Assembly: GCA_913047365.1 (NCBI GenBank)
Contig: CAJWUK010000007.1
Span: 1 to 33,111, forward strand
Length of the DNA stretch: 33,111 nucleotides
Direction of reading: 5' to 3'
Source of the DNA: an uncultured Alphaproteobacteria bacterium
Lineage (GTDB): Bacteria > Pseudomonadota > Alphaproteobacteria > MPNO01 > UBA830
Part shown: positions 15,173 through 22,622 of the stretch, one piece after another
Numbering within the stretch: the stretch's first letter is position 1
How the letters are laid out: each line of letters opens with the position of its first letter
The notes under the pieces: model-generated
Seen by the model: only the letters and a program-made list of their open reading frames with translations
Databases searched by the model: none
What the model was told of the DNA's origin: nothing
Position numbers and translations under genes: made by a program

Positions 15173-15616
15173 TTAGAAGTTCCCCGGATCGTAGCGATTG
15201 GAATCATCCGGCCCTTTGCTGCCATCCGGTTCCTGAGTTGTGTCGAAATTCAATTCCACTAGCACCCCGTTGGGGTCGTGAACAAACAACTGCCACAAAT
15301 TGAAGGACGGAATATCGAATTGGCGCCAATTCAGATTGCGTTCTTCGATGGTCTTGCGCATTTCGTCGAAACCGCGGGCCGACAGCGCGATATGATCGAT
15401 AGCCGCCGATCCCTGGTCGTGTCCGCCTGCCTTATTTTTCGCCGCGTCGCCGCCATAAAGATGGATCATGGTTTCGCCGAACTGAAGCCAGGCGCCGGGG
15501 AAGTTGAAATTAGGCCGCTTAACCGAATGCGATCCGATAATCTCGTTGTAAAACTCCACCGTCGCGTCAACGTCGTGGGTCTTGATCGCCAGGTGATGAA
15601 GGTCTGTTGCGGGCAT
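15173..15616 (-). CDS. VOC-family protein downstream of Rieske oxygenase
   Basis: A 147-aa vicinal-oxygen-chelate protein. It has HHLAIKTHDVDATVEFYNEI, WLQFGETMIHLYG, AIDHIALSARGFDEMRKTIEE, and LWQLFVHDPNGVLVELNFD as the last metal-ligand strand. A polar tail of about 20 residues (EPDGSKGPDDSNRYDPGNF) extends past the fold. A strong SD (AGGAGGAACCAG) precedes ATG 15616, only 13 bases after the Rieske gene stop, so the two are co-transcribed. It may handle a product of the oxygenase (isomerase, lyase or ring cleavage), but its activity is not established. Confidence 0.88.
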   Translation of the reverse strand: MPATDLHHLAIKTHDVDATVEFYNEIIGSHSVKRPNFNFPGAWLQFGETMIHLYGGDAAKNKAGGHDQGSAAIDHIALSARGFDEMRKTIEERNLNWRQFDIPSFNLWQLFVHDPNGVLVELNFDTTQEPDGSKGPDDSNRYDPGNF

Positions 15617-15629
15617 TCTGGTTCCTCCT

Positions 15630-16934
15630 CTATGCGCTCATCAGGTCGCGCCACGCGGCATACTGCGCACGTAGCGGCAATTCGCTGGTACCGACCTCAC
15701 CGATTTCGCCTCCATCGTCATGGGCGATGTCGTGATCCAGTCCCCGCGAAAGATAAATCCATTCCGAGTCCGCCTCGTCCAACGCCTGCTGAATACCGTT
15801 GAACATGGCGATGTCATCGGTCGTGATCTGGGATGCCGGCGAATTAAGGGCGCTGAGAAACCGGACACTGCGCTGATACATCTCTTCCGGCGCGCCTCGG
15901 AGGCGGAAACACATGGAATGCACGATGGTGCAGTCCACGGCGACCGGCTGCAAAAGACGCATCTGTTGATGCTTTGGGTTCAGGATCAGGTTGGGGTAGA
16001 CCAGATGGTTGAAAGTATCCCACCCCATGATGTTTTCGGCGCGGTTCTCCCCATAGGCGCCGATCATCGCTGATCGATAGCTGGAGTTGATGGGGTCTTC
16101 GTCGGTTGTTTGGGTTATCGGCCCTTCCTTGTAAAAGCCACCCATATAGGAATGACCGCCGGGGAAACCGTGAATTTCCACCTTATCCATCATCTCGAGC
16201 GGCAGGCCGTTGCCCTTGAACATCTGCAACGCGTGATCTTCTGCGCCATCCGCCAGATCATCCGCGACGGCCTGGGCGCTATCGACCGACGACGCATGGA
16301 CGATGGAGGCATGCATAAGGTCGTTGGCATTCTCCATATGGAGTTTCCAGTTGCCGCGATAGCGCTGGCGAAACCCGCCGCCGGTCATCTCAATTTCTCC
16401 GGACGGCGCTCGGTCGACCATATTGTCAATTGCCCGCGTCATGGGGCCGAGATAGTCGGCAAGGGAAGGCCCGTCCGTGGCTCGGCTGGCGAAGACAAAG
16501 CCGCGATAGCTCTCTACATGCGGAACCCGATCCAGGCCAAGCGCCGGGTCCTTCGGATCCAGCTTGCCATTGTAGCCCTTGCCGTGCGGAATACCGATCA
16601 GGGATCCGTCGGTTGAGAATGCCCAGCCGTGATACGGGCAGACGAACCGTTTTTTTGATCCGCGCCGCGCAGAACAGACTTTCATGCCGCGATGGGTGCA
16701 CCGGTTTGCAAAAACGTGAATCTCGTCATCGGTATGGCGGGCGACAATGACCGGCCGGTCGCCCATATGGGCGGTAACGAACGCACCAGCTCCCTCCAGT
16801 TGGCTTTCGTGGGCGACGTATAGCCAGGCGTGGCCGTAGATTCGTTCCATTTCGGCCGCAAAAATGTCCGGGTCTGTGTAGACTCTTCGGTGAACGCGGC
16901 CTTCGGGCGCCAACATTTCGAATGGTTCTGTCAT
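15630..16934 (-). CDS. Rieske ring-hydroxylating oxygenase, alpha subunit
   Basis: A 434-aa terminal oxygenase. The Rieske [2Fe-2S] ligands are complete: CTHRGMKVCSARRG then FVCPYHGW (CxH...CxxH). The mononuclear iron site reads ENANDLMHASIVH, giving the bridging Asp and two His. The C-terminal domain matches the RHO alpha-subunit catalytic fold. These enzymes hydroxylate or O/N-demethylate aromatic and related compounds using electrons from a reductase. No reductase, ferredoxin or beta subunit is present in the window, so it must borrow electrons from elsewhere. It is the first gene of the Rieske-VOC operon. Confidence 0.94.
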   Translation of the reverse strand: MTEPFEMLAPEGRVHRRVYTDPDIFAAEMERIYGHAWLYVAHESQLEGAGAFVTAHMGDRPVIVARHTDDEIHVFANRCTHRGMKVCSARRGSKKRFVCPYHGWAFSTDGSLIGIPHGKGYNGKLDPKDPALGLDRVPHVESYRGFVFASRATDGPSLADYLGPMTRAIDNMVDRAPSGEIEMTGGGFRQRYRGNWKLHMENANDLMHASIVHASSVDSAQAVADDLADGAEDHALQMFKGNGLPLEMMDKVEIHGFPGGHSYMGGFYKEGPITQTTDEDPINSSYRSAMIGAYGENRAENIMGWDTFNHLVYPNLILNPKHQQMRLLQPVAVDCTIVHSMCFRLRGAPEEMYQRSVRFLSALNSPASQITTDDIAMFNGIQQALDEADSEWIYLSRGLDHDIAHDDGGEIGEVGTSELPLRAQYAAWRDLMSA

Positions 16935-17029
16935 ATGCCGAATAAAGCACCGTTCCTCCCAGGCGTAAACGGCTTTGGCATTTGCAGCTCCGTTCTGTCA
17001 CTCTACCGGACATTGATCTCGACGGGAGA

Positions 17030-17291
17030 TTTTCATGACCATCGACACCCAAAAGACGCTGTCACTGGTATATATCGTGATGGTGATGCGCACGGCGACC
17101 TCCGGTCTCTCAAGGCTGTTGTGATTGCGGGTTATGGATTTGCGTGGGCCGCCCATTTCTTCGTCGAAAAGAACCGGCAAGCGACACTCCGCTATCCGAT
17201 ATGGTCGCTGATGGGTGATTTACGTACGTTCGCGCTGGCCTGCATGGGGCGCCTCAACCATAAAATGCGCCGCTACCGGATCGGCGATTGA
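17030..17291 (+). pseudogene. decayed Mpo1-like (DUF962) gene
   Basis: The 3' part, in frame with the stop at 17289-17291, reads VVIAGYGFAWAAHFFVEKNR and YPIWSLMGDLRTFALACMG, a clear C-terminal half of the DUF962/Mpo1-like membrane family. The N-terminal half is scrambled: HRHPKDAVT appears in this frame, then VYIVMVMRTATSGLSRLL (like the first helix) in another, then the first frame resumes, suggesting two frameshifts. ORF 16830-17291 contains this relic plus antisense sequence of the Rieske gene. Its TGA overlaps the TTG start of the DMT gene. The 16935-17029 spacer holds nothing else recognisable apart from Rieske upstream DNA. Confidence 0.65.
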
Positions 17292-18178
17292 CTCAGACCG
17301 AATTTATTGGCGCGGCTAAGGACAGATGGGCGCGGCTGCCGGCGAACCTGCGCTCCATTCTGTTCGTGTCCGCGGGCGCCATCCTCCTGACCGTGATGGC
17401 GGTGTTCGTCAAAATCCTGGGCGAGCGCATGTCCGCGGCGCAACTGATGTTCTGCCGCGCGCTGGCTGGATTTCTGATCTTCGCGCCATGGCTGCTGGCG
17501 ACCGGCGGGTTTGATGTGATCCGGACCCAACGCCCGTTGATGCATTTGCAGCGGGGTTTCTGGGGGGCTTGTGGAAATTTTTGTTTTTTTTATGCCATCA
17601 CCCACCTGGTGCTGGCTGATGCGATGTCGCTGCAGTTTTCACGTCCCCTATTCATGATTCTGCTGGCATTCCTGTTTCTGGGGGAGGTCGCGGGCAGGGG
17701 ACGCATCGCCGTTACAATTATAGGTTTCGTTGGCATCCTGATCATGCTGCGACCGTTCGGCGGCGGGTTCGATCCGGACGGTATCGTTGCGGTTGCTGGC
17801 GCGGTGTTCGGCGGCATGGTGGTAATCTGCATCAAGAAGCTGGGCACTACAGAACCCACCCGGCGGATCATTTTCTACTACGCCCTCTACATGATGCTGT
17901 TTTCGGCCATTCCGGCGGCTTTCTTCTGGACCGACCCCACCTGGGGTGAGGTTTGGGTGCTTGTCTTAATCGGGTTTCTCGGCATTGTCGGGCAGTCCTG
18001 TATTACCCACGGTTTCACCTTAGGTGAGGCAACGATCACCGTGCCGTTTGATTATATGCGGATCGTCTATTCGGCAATTTTCGGGATCCTACTGTTCGCG
18101 GAAATTCCAAGTTGGTGGAGCGTCGCCGGCGCGGCACTGATCGTCGGCAGCAATCTGTATCTGATCCGGCGGGGATAG
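17288..18178 (+). CDS. DMT-superfamily (EamA) permease, copy 2
   Basis: A 296-aa integral membrane protein with two EamA repeats and about ten helices: LRSILFVSAGAILLTVMAVF, ITHLVLADAMSLQFSRPLF, TTEPTRRIIFYYALYMMLF, and FDYMRIVYSAIFGILLFAEI. It is clearly related to copy 1 at 7846. The best start is TTG 17288, whose last two bases form part of the TGA ending the Mpo1-like relic (TTGA), implying termination-reinitiation. The next ATG is too far in and would remove the first helix. The transported compound is unknown; neighbours (Rieske, LLM oxygenase) suggest a catabolic substrate or product. Confidence 0.9.
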   Translation: MTQTEFIGAAKDRWARLPANLRSILFVSAGAILLTVMAVFVKILGERMSAAQLMFCRALAGFLIFAPWLLATGGFDVIRTQRPLMHLQRGFWGACGNFCFFYAITHLVLADAMSLQFSRPLFMILLAFLFLGEVAGRGRIAVTIIGFVGILIMLRPFGGGFDPDGIVAVAGAVFGGMVVICIKKLGTTEPTRRIIFYYALYMMLFSAIPAAFFWTDPTWGEVWVLVLIGFLGIVGQSCITHGFTLGEATITVPFDYMRIVYSAIFGILLFAEIPSWWSVAGAALIVGSNLYLIRRG

Positions 18179-18266
18179 GCGTCGGAGAATTTTACAAATT
18201 TCGACTGGATTGCGCTGGCATATCCTCCCACTTGATCCACGCATCACGCCGCGCGACATTCCCTAT

Positions 18267-19370
18267 ATGGCATCGGTAAGAAAATTCACTCGCAATAAGC
18301 TGGCCATCGGGCTGTTCGGGTCGAACTGCGATGGAGGTCTCGCCTGTTCCACCTTTCCGGAGCGTTGGGAAGCAAGCTGGGAAAACTGCCGCGACCTGGC
18401 AGTCCGGGCAGACGGTGCCGGCCTCGACTTCATGCTGCCGCTGGGGCGTTGGATCGGCTATGGCGGCGACACCAACCACAACGGATCCAATTTTGAGACG
18501 ATTGCCTGGGCCTGCGGCATCCTCGCGGCGACGCGCAACATAATGGCGTTCGGCACCGTGCATGTGACCGCGCATTCACCCGCAGTGGCGGCGAAGCAGA
18601 TGGTGACGGCGGATCACATCGGCGGCGGCAGGTTCGGACTCAACATCGTGTGCGGCTGGTACCAGAAGGAATTCGACATGCTAGGCGTGGACCTGGACGA
18701 GCATGAACGCCGCTACGACCTAGGTCAGGAATGGATAGATCTGGTGACGCGTATCTGGTCTGAAGACGAACCATTCGATTTTAACGGCGAATTTTTCCAG
18801 ACGAGAGGAACGGTTCTGGGTCCGAAGCCAGTAAACCGCGAACGGCCCATGCTGGCCTGTGCGGGTACGTCCGGCCGTGGTCGTGAATTCGCCGTAAAAA
18901 ACGCCGATATGCTTTTCCACACCTTCTACGATTTCGACAAGTTTCGTGAAGATTGCTCCAGCCTGCGCCAGGCAGGGCGGGATATCGGCCGTGATGTGGG
19001 CCTCTTCACGAATATCGGAATTGTCTGCCGCCCGACGCGTAAGGAAGCGGAGGAATACCATCACTATTACGCGGTCGAACACGCGGATACGGAAGCGTGC
19101 CGCATCATGATGGTCGAACGCGGCATAGATACGGATCAGATTTCAGAGGAAGACCGCCGCGGGTTCCATCTTCGTGCCGCGACGGCCAACGGTGCAACCC
19201 CCGTGGTTGGCGACCCCGACAGCGTGGCCGAGCAGTTGATGCAGATGTCCGACGCCGGGTGCGACGCCGTTGCGGTGGGTTTGCCGAATTACTTGAACGA
19301 TCTGCCCATCCTGGTGGAAGAGGTGTTGCCGCGTCTGGCATCGGAGGGCTACCGTACGACGGTCAGTTGA
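18267..19370 (+). CDS. LLM-class flavin-dependent monooxygenase
   Basis: A luciferase-like TIM-barrel protein of about 367 aa (386 from the TTG used in the track). ATG 18267 (MASVRKFTRNKLAIGLFGSN) begins just before the first beta strand. Family features are GLDFMLPLGRW, FETIAWACGILAATRNI, HIGGGRFGLNIVCGWYQKE, HERRYDLGQEWIDLVTRIW and the substrate loop FNGEFFQTRG. The pattern is closest to the SsuD/RutA/DmoA group, which uses FMNH2 and O2 to cleave C-S, C-N or ring bonds. Use of F420 cannot be excluded, since cofGH and npdG are in the same window, but the motifs favour FMN. The 88 bases upstream contain no obvious SD. Confidence 0.9.
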   Translation: MASVRKFTRNKLAIGLFGSNCDGGLACSTFPERWEASWENCRDLAVRADGAGLDFMLPLGRWIGYGGDTNHNGSNFETIAWACGILAATRNIMAFGTVHVTAHSPAVAAKQMVTADHIGGGRFGLNIVCGWYQKEFDMLGVDLDEHERRYDLGQEWIDLVTRIWSEDEPFDFNGEFFQTRGTVLGPKPVNRERPMLACAGTSGRGREFAVKNADMLFHTFYDFDKFREDCSSLRQAGRDIGRDVGLFTNIGIVCRPTRKEAEEYHHYYAVEHADTEACRIMMVERGIDTDQISEEDRRGFHLRAATANGATPVVGDPDSVAEQLMQMSDAGCDAVAVGLPNYLNDLPILVEEVLPRLASEGYRTTVS

Positions 19371-19470
19371 TCGTCAGATCAGCGTGCAAGCGTTCAACGA
19401 TGTAGGTGACAAATGCCCGCACTTTGCGGGATGTTCGCCGTAATTCTGATTGTTCCAGGTATAGGATGAA
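19363..19470 (-). pseudogene. LysR-type regulator C-terminal relic
   Basis: On the minus strand, ending in TGA (complement of 19363-19365) and overlapping the LLM stop, one frame reads FILYLEQSELRRTSRKVRAF followed by VTYIVERL. This is the typical last 30 or so residues of a LysR protein (VY..R..LS.KVRAFVDFLVERL). Immediately upstream the frame is closed by TAA, and no further LysR sequence is recognisable. It is a short relic, probably of the regulator that once faced the LLM gene. Confidence 0.5.
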
Positions 19471-19933
19471 TTAATGCGAAGGTGCTGCCATGTCGGGTAG
19501 GAATTCAGTCTGCTCAATAATTCCGTTGCCGTTGGTGGCCGGCGCGATTGCGTCTCCGCCGGAACAAACCAGCCAGCCTGTTCCGGGACCACCGGTTTAG
19601 GACGCCCAACCGAAACCGTCTACATCGCCAATCCGGATGAGATCGAACGGCGCAGTGCTCGCCGACGCGGAAAGAACGGTGGCCGCAGAAACGGTTGAGA
19701 GGAACTTGAGGACTTTATTCCTGATTCGACCCACCAAAACGCGTAGATTTGACTTATTGCCGAAAAGTTGGGCGAGAATTGTGTCTAAATAATTCTTCCA
19801 ATAATATCAATTGCTTGTATGGCTGCGTGAAATCATGCAGGACGAAATTATAAATTTGACGGGCGTCTGGATGAAGGATTCGCAGGAAAACTGCTAAAAG
19901 GGTCCCGACATTACGATTGCCGGGAACGGTATT
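19471..19933. other. noncoding spacer upstream of AI-2E permease
   Basis: More than 450 bases without a convincing gene. A 60-codon open stretch on the plus strand without start codon (ending TVYIANPDEIERRSARRRG before a TGA near 19698) looks protein-like but matches nothing I know; it may be another relic. After about 19690 the DNA becomes more AT-rich. A TTGACT hexamer at 19749 could be a -35 element but has no good -10. The antisense ORF 19754-20254 is a shadow of the permease. Confidence 0.4.
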
Positions 19934-20956
19934 ATGCCCAACAGACTGGCAGCCTTCGGGATTACCTTCGCTATAGCTGCCCTGATGACCTATGTTCTGG
20001 TTACGGGCCGCGATCTGCTGATCCCATTCGCGGTTTCGGTGATGATCTGGTACGTCATCAATGCTCTGGCCCGGATGTTCGAAAAATATGTCAAATCCCC
20101 CGGCTGGCTGTCTCTCACCCTCTCTATCTGCAGTTTTCTGATAATGCTTGGTCTGATCGTGGAACTGATTAGCGGCAACATTGCCGCCGTCCGCGAAGCC
20201 GCGCCCGACTATCAGGCGAACCTTGGGCGCTTGATCGAGAGCCTTGCGAAACATGCTGGTATGCAGGAGATACCGACCATCGCACAGGTGATCGACCAGG
20301 TGAACGTTCGCGCCCTTATCGGAAGTGTGGCGTCCGCAGTTGCCAACGTCGCCGGCAATGCAGGCCTGATTTTGATTTATGTCATCTTTCTGTTGGCCGA
20401 ACAGCGGACGTTCAAGCGCAAGATCGAGGCGCTGTTTTCCGATGAGGACCGGAGGGGAGAAGTTTACTCGATCCTGTCCGACATTCAGCAGCGCATCCAG
20501 ACCTATGTTTCAGTGAAAACATTTCTCAGCCTCGTCACCGCAATTATGAGCTATATTGTTCTGGTCGCGGTGGGGCTGGATTTGGCCGGTTTCTGGGCCT
20601 TCGTCATCTTTCTGTTGGCTTTTATTCCAACAATCGGATCACTGCTGGGTGTCGTTTTCCCCGCGCTTATGGCAATCCTGCAATTCGGGACGATGGGCCC
20701 CTTTATCATCATCGCTGTCGGTCTCGGAGCGGCCCAGTTTGTCATTGGAAACGTCCTTGAACCGCGGATGATGGGAAAATCGCTAAACCTTTCCTCGCTT
20801 GTTGTGATTATTTCGCTTGCTGTCTGGGGTTCAATCTGGGGTGTCACCGGCATGTTTCTGTCGGTCCCCATCACGGTGATCATGATGATAGTTCTAGCCG
20901 AATTTCAGCAAACAAGGCCGATAGCCATCCTTCTCAGCGCCGACGGCAAAATCTGA
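19934..20956 (+). CDS. AI-2E-family transporter (PerM/TqsA, UPF0118)
   Basis: This 340-aa inner-membrane protein has the family plan: two N-terminal helices, a long amphipathic middle section (about residues 75-145), then a cluster of helices. The hallmark is GNVLEPRMMGKSLNLSSLVV, then SLAVWGSIWGVTGMFLSVPI. Characterised members export autoinducer-2 (TqsA) or act in ion/H+ exchange; most are uncharacterised. ATG 19934 is preceded by GGGAACGG, a weak SD. It is monocistronic and faces the DASS transporter gene across a 158-base spacer that shows no gene. Confidence 0.93.
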   Translation: MPNRLAAFGITFAIAALMTYVLVTGRDLLIPFAVSVMIWYVINALARMFEKYVKSPGWLSLTLSICSFLIMLGLIVELISGNIAAVREAAPDYQANLGRLIESLAKHAGMQEIPTIAQVIDQVNVRALIGSVASAVANVAGNAGLILIYVIFLLAEQRTFKRKIEALFSDEDRRGEVYSILSDIQQRIQTYVSVKTFLSLVTAIMSYIVLVAVGLDLAGFWAFVIFLLAFIPTIGSLLGVVFPALMAILQFGTMGPFIIIAVGLGAAQFVIGNVLEPRMMGKSLNLSSLVVIISLAVWGSIWGVTGMFLSVPITVIMMIVLAEFQQTRPIAILLSADGKI

Positions 20957-21114
20957 CTCATCACAGACTATCGAGGGGCGTGGCGAAAATCATTTGTCCG
21001 CATTAAATGCTGTTCGGCACGAACCGGCTGGAAAACGACCGCGTGTTCCATGCGCCGGCCCGAAGGGCGCCGCCGCCCAAAACTGTTCAGGCGAGTTAAT
21101 GAAAAAAACCGCGA

Positions 21115-22503
21115 TCAGCCCAGATAGCCGATCGTCTGCCACCAAAGAAATAGCAGCGGCAGCATCAAGACCCACGCCAGCGCCCACATAGCGAGGATCA
21201 TCTTCGCCATGTTGCCGCTCGAAATGCCGCCCAGGTGGGCTGCGAGTATGAACGGCGGGAACTGGTAGGCAAACATCGACATCGCCCAGCTTAGCGGTTG
21301 CATCATCAGAACCGTTCCCAGCGGCCAGCCGGTTGCTGCGGAGATGTCGGTTGCCAAGGTCGTCATAATCGCGGGCTGCCCTGGAACGGTGGTGAACAGG
21401 CTGATCACCATGCTGACGCCGCTGACGGTTGCGAAATTCCGGAAATCCTCCCCTTTAGTCAGGGGTACAGCATCGAACAGAAAGGCACTTATGTGATCGC
21501 CGAGACCGGCCTTGGCGACCACGGCGCCCATGCCGATCACGCCAGCAACGAAAAACCAGGGGGCATATGAAACCCTGCCGACCATAATGGAGGACGGCAC
21601 AGTGCCGACGCGCGGCAGCATGCAGACAGCCGCAGCGCCGAGCGCGACCCAGGCCGGCGATATGCCGTGAATGAAGTCCGTCATCCAGAGGCCCAGTGCA
21701 GCCACCAGTACAATGATCAGCCGCGTTTGTTGGATGGAAGCTTCCGATGCCTCAATATCGGAGGGGGCGTCGCTGACCTTTGCGGGGAAAAGTACTCGGC
21801 ACATGACCGGGATGCCCAGAATGGAAATAAGCCCGATAACGGGAAAGTTGGCGACCAGATATTCGGCAAAGGTGATCCGGATTCCGTGGATGCTCTCCAC
21901 TGAGCCGACCCAGGCCACATTGGGTACTGCCGCCGGCAGCACCGCCAGGCTGGGATATACCGACCCCCCGCAAACGGCGAGGGCGAGACCGGCGCGGCCG
22001 GGGCTTCCGATTTCGAATCCGACGCGGTCGGCCATGGCCATGAATATGGGCATCATGATAACGATGCGGCCTGTGTTGGAGGGAATGATAAAGCAGAGGA
22101 CGGCGCCGACCACGGTGATGCCGCTGAGGATACCAAAATAGCTGCGGGGAAAAATTCTCAGCAGCGCGCGGGCCAGCGTTTTCCCGAACCCGGTTTCCTG
22201 CACCGCCGTGCCGATTATTAATCCGCCGAATATTATCCAGACGGCGGCCGAATGAAATCCGGAAAAGACGACCGGCGCACCCGTGCCCGTGAACGCCATG
22301 GCGAGGAAGAAAAAAATGATCGCGGTGAAATATTCCGGGAACACCCCACTTGCCCAAAGTGACACGGCAATCACCACCACAGAGGCGATCCGCATCATTT
22401 CCGGCATGGCCCCCGTGGGCGGCGGCTGAAACCAAAGCCATATACCCAGCAGCAGCCCACCGACGGCCACGGCATGAGATAATAGGGAGAAGGGGGATTT
22501 CAT
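21115..22503 (-). CDS. DASS/SLC13-family anion symporter
   Basis: A protein of about 462 aa with 11-12 hydrophobic segments. Family features include FPEYFTAIIFFFLAMAF, VWIIFGGLIIGTAVQETGFG, the first substrate loop CFIIPSNTGRIVIMMPIFM, and a second-half repeat with VPGQPAIMTTLATDI. DASS proteins import dicarboxylates, tricarboxylates or sulfate, mostly with Na+. The ORF track extends to 22851 into DNA antisense to the ThDP gene. I use ATG 22503 (MKSPFSLLSHAV); ATG 22554 (MAIRLIDRPP) is an alternative, and neither has a good SD. It is divergent from the ThDP enzyme gene, about 120 bases apart, so the two are possibly co-regulated. Confidence 0.88.
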   Translation of the reverse strand: MKSPFSLLSHAVAVGGLLLGIWLWFQPPPTGAMPEMMRIASVVVIAVSLWASGVFPEYFTAIIFFFLAMAFTGTGAPVVFSGFHSAAVWIIFGGLIIGTAVQETGFGKTLARALLRIFPRSYFGILSGITVVGAVLCFIIPSNTGRIVIMMPIFMAMADRVGFEIGSPGRAGLALAVCGGSVYPSLAVLPAAVPNVAWVGSVESIHGIRITFAEYLVANFPVIGLISILGIPVMCRVLFPAKVSDAPSDIEASEASIQQTRLIIVLVAALGLWMTDFIHGISPAWVALGAAAVCMLPRVGTVPSSIMVGRVSYAPWFFVAGVIGMGAVVAKAGLGDHISAFLFDAVPLTKGEDFRNFATVSGVSMVISLFTTVPGQPAIMTTLATDISAATGWPLGTVLMMQPLSWAMSMFAYQFPPFILAAHLGGISSGNMAKMILAMWALAWVLMLPLLFLWWQTIGYLG

Positions 22504-22622
22504 TTCACGAAACTGCGCAGACCCCGGTGGCCTGTCAATGAGGCGGATCGCCATCGGGATTTGCCGACATTGCGCTGTTGCGGTGTGCGCGCTATGCCCA
22601 ACGACGTGAAGGGGCAGGAGAA

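Noticed and set aside
10739-19502. Shared 13-mer CATGTCGGGTAGG at 10739 and 19489
   Set aside because: It is a single short match with no flanking similarity, probably chance or linked to unrelated relics.
19754-20254. Antisense ORF over the AI-2E permease start
   Set aside because: It is a mirror of a conserved membrane protein frame and has no independent motifs.
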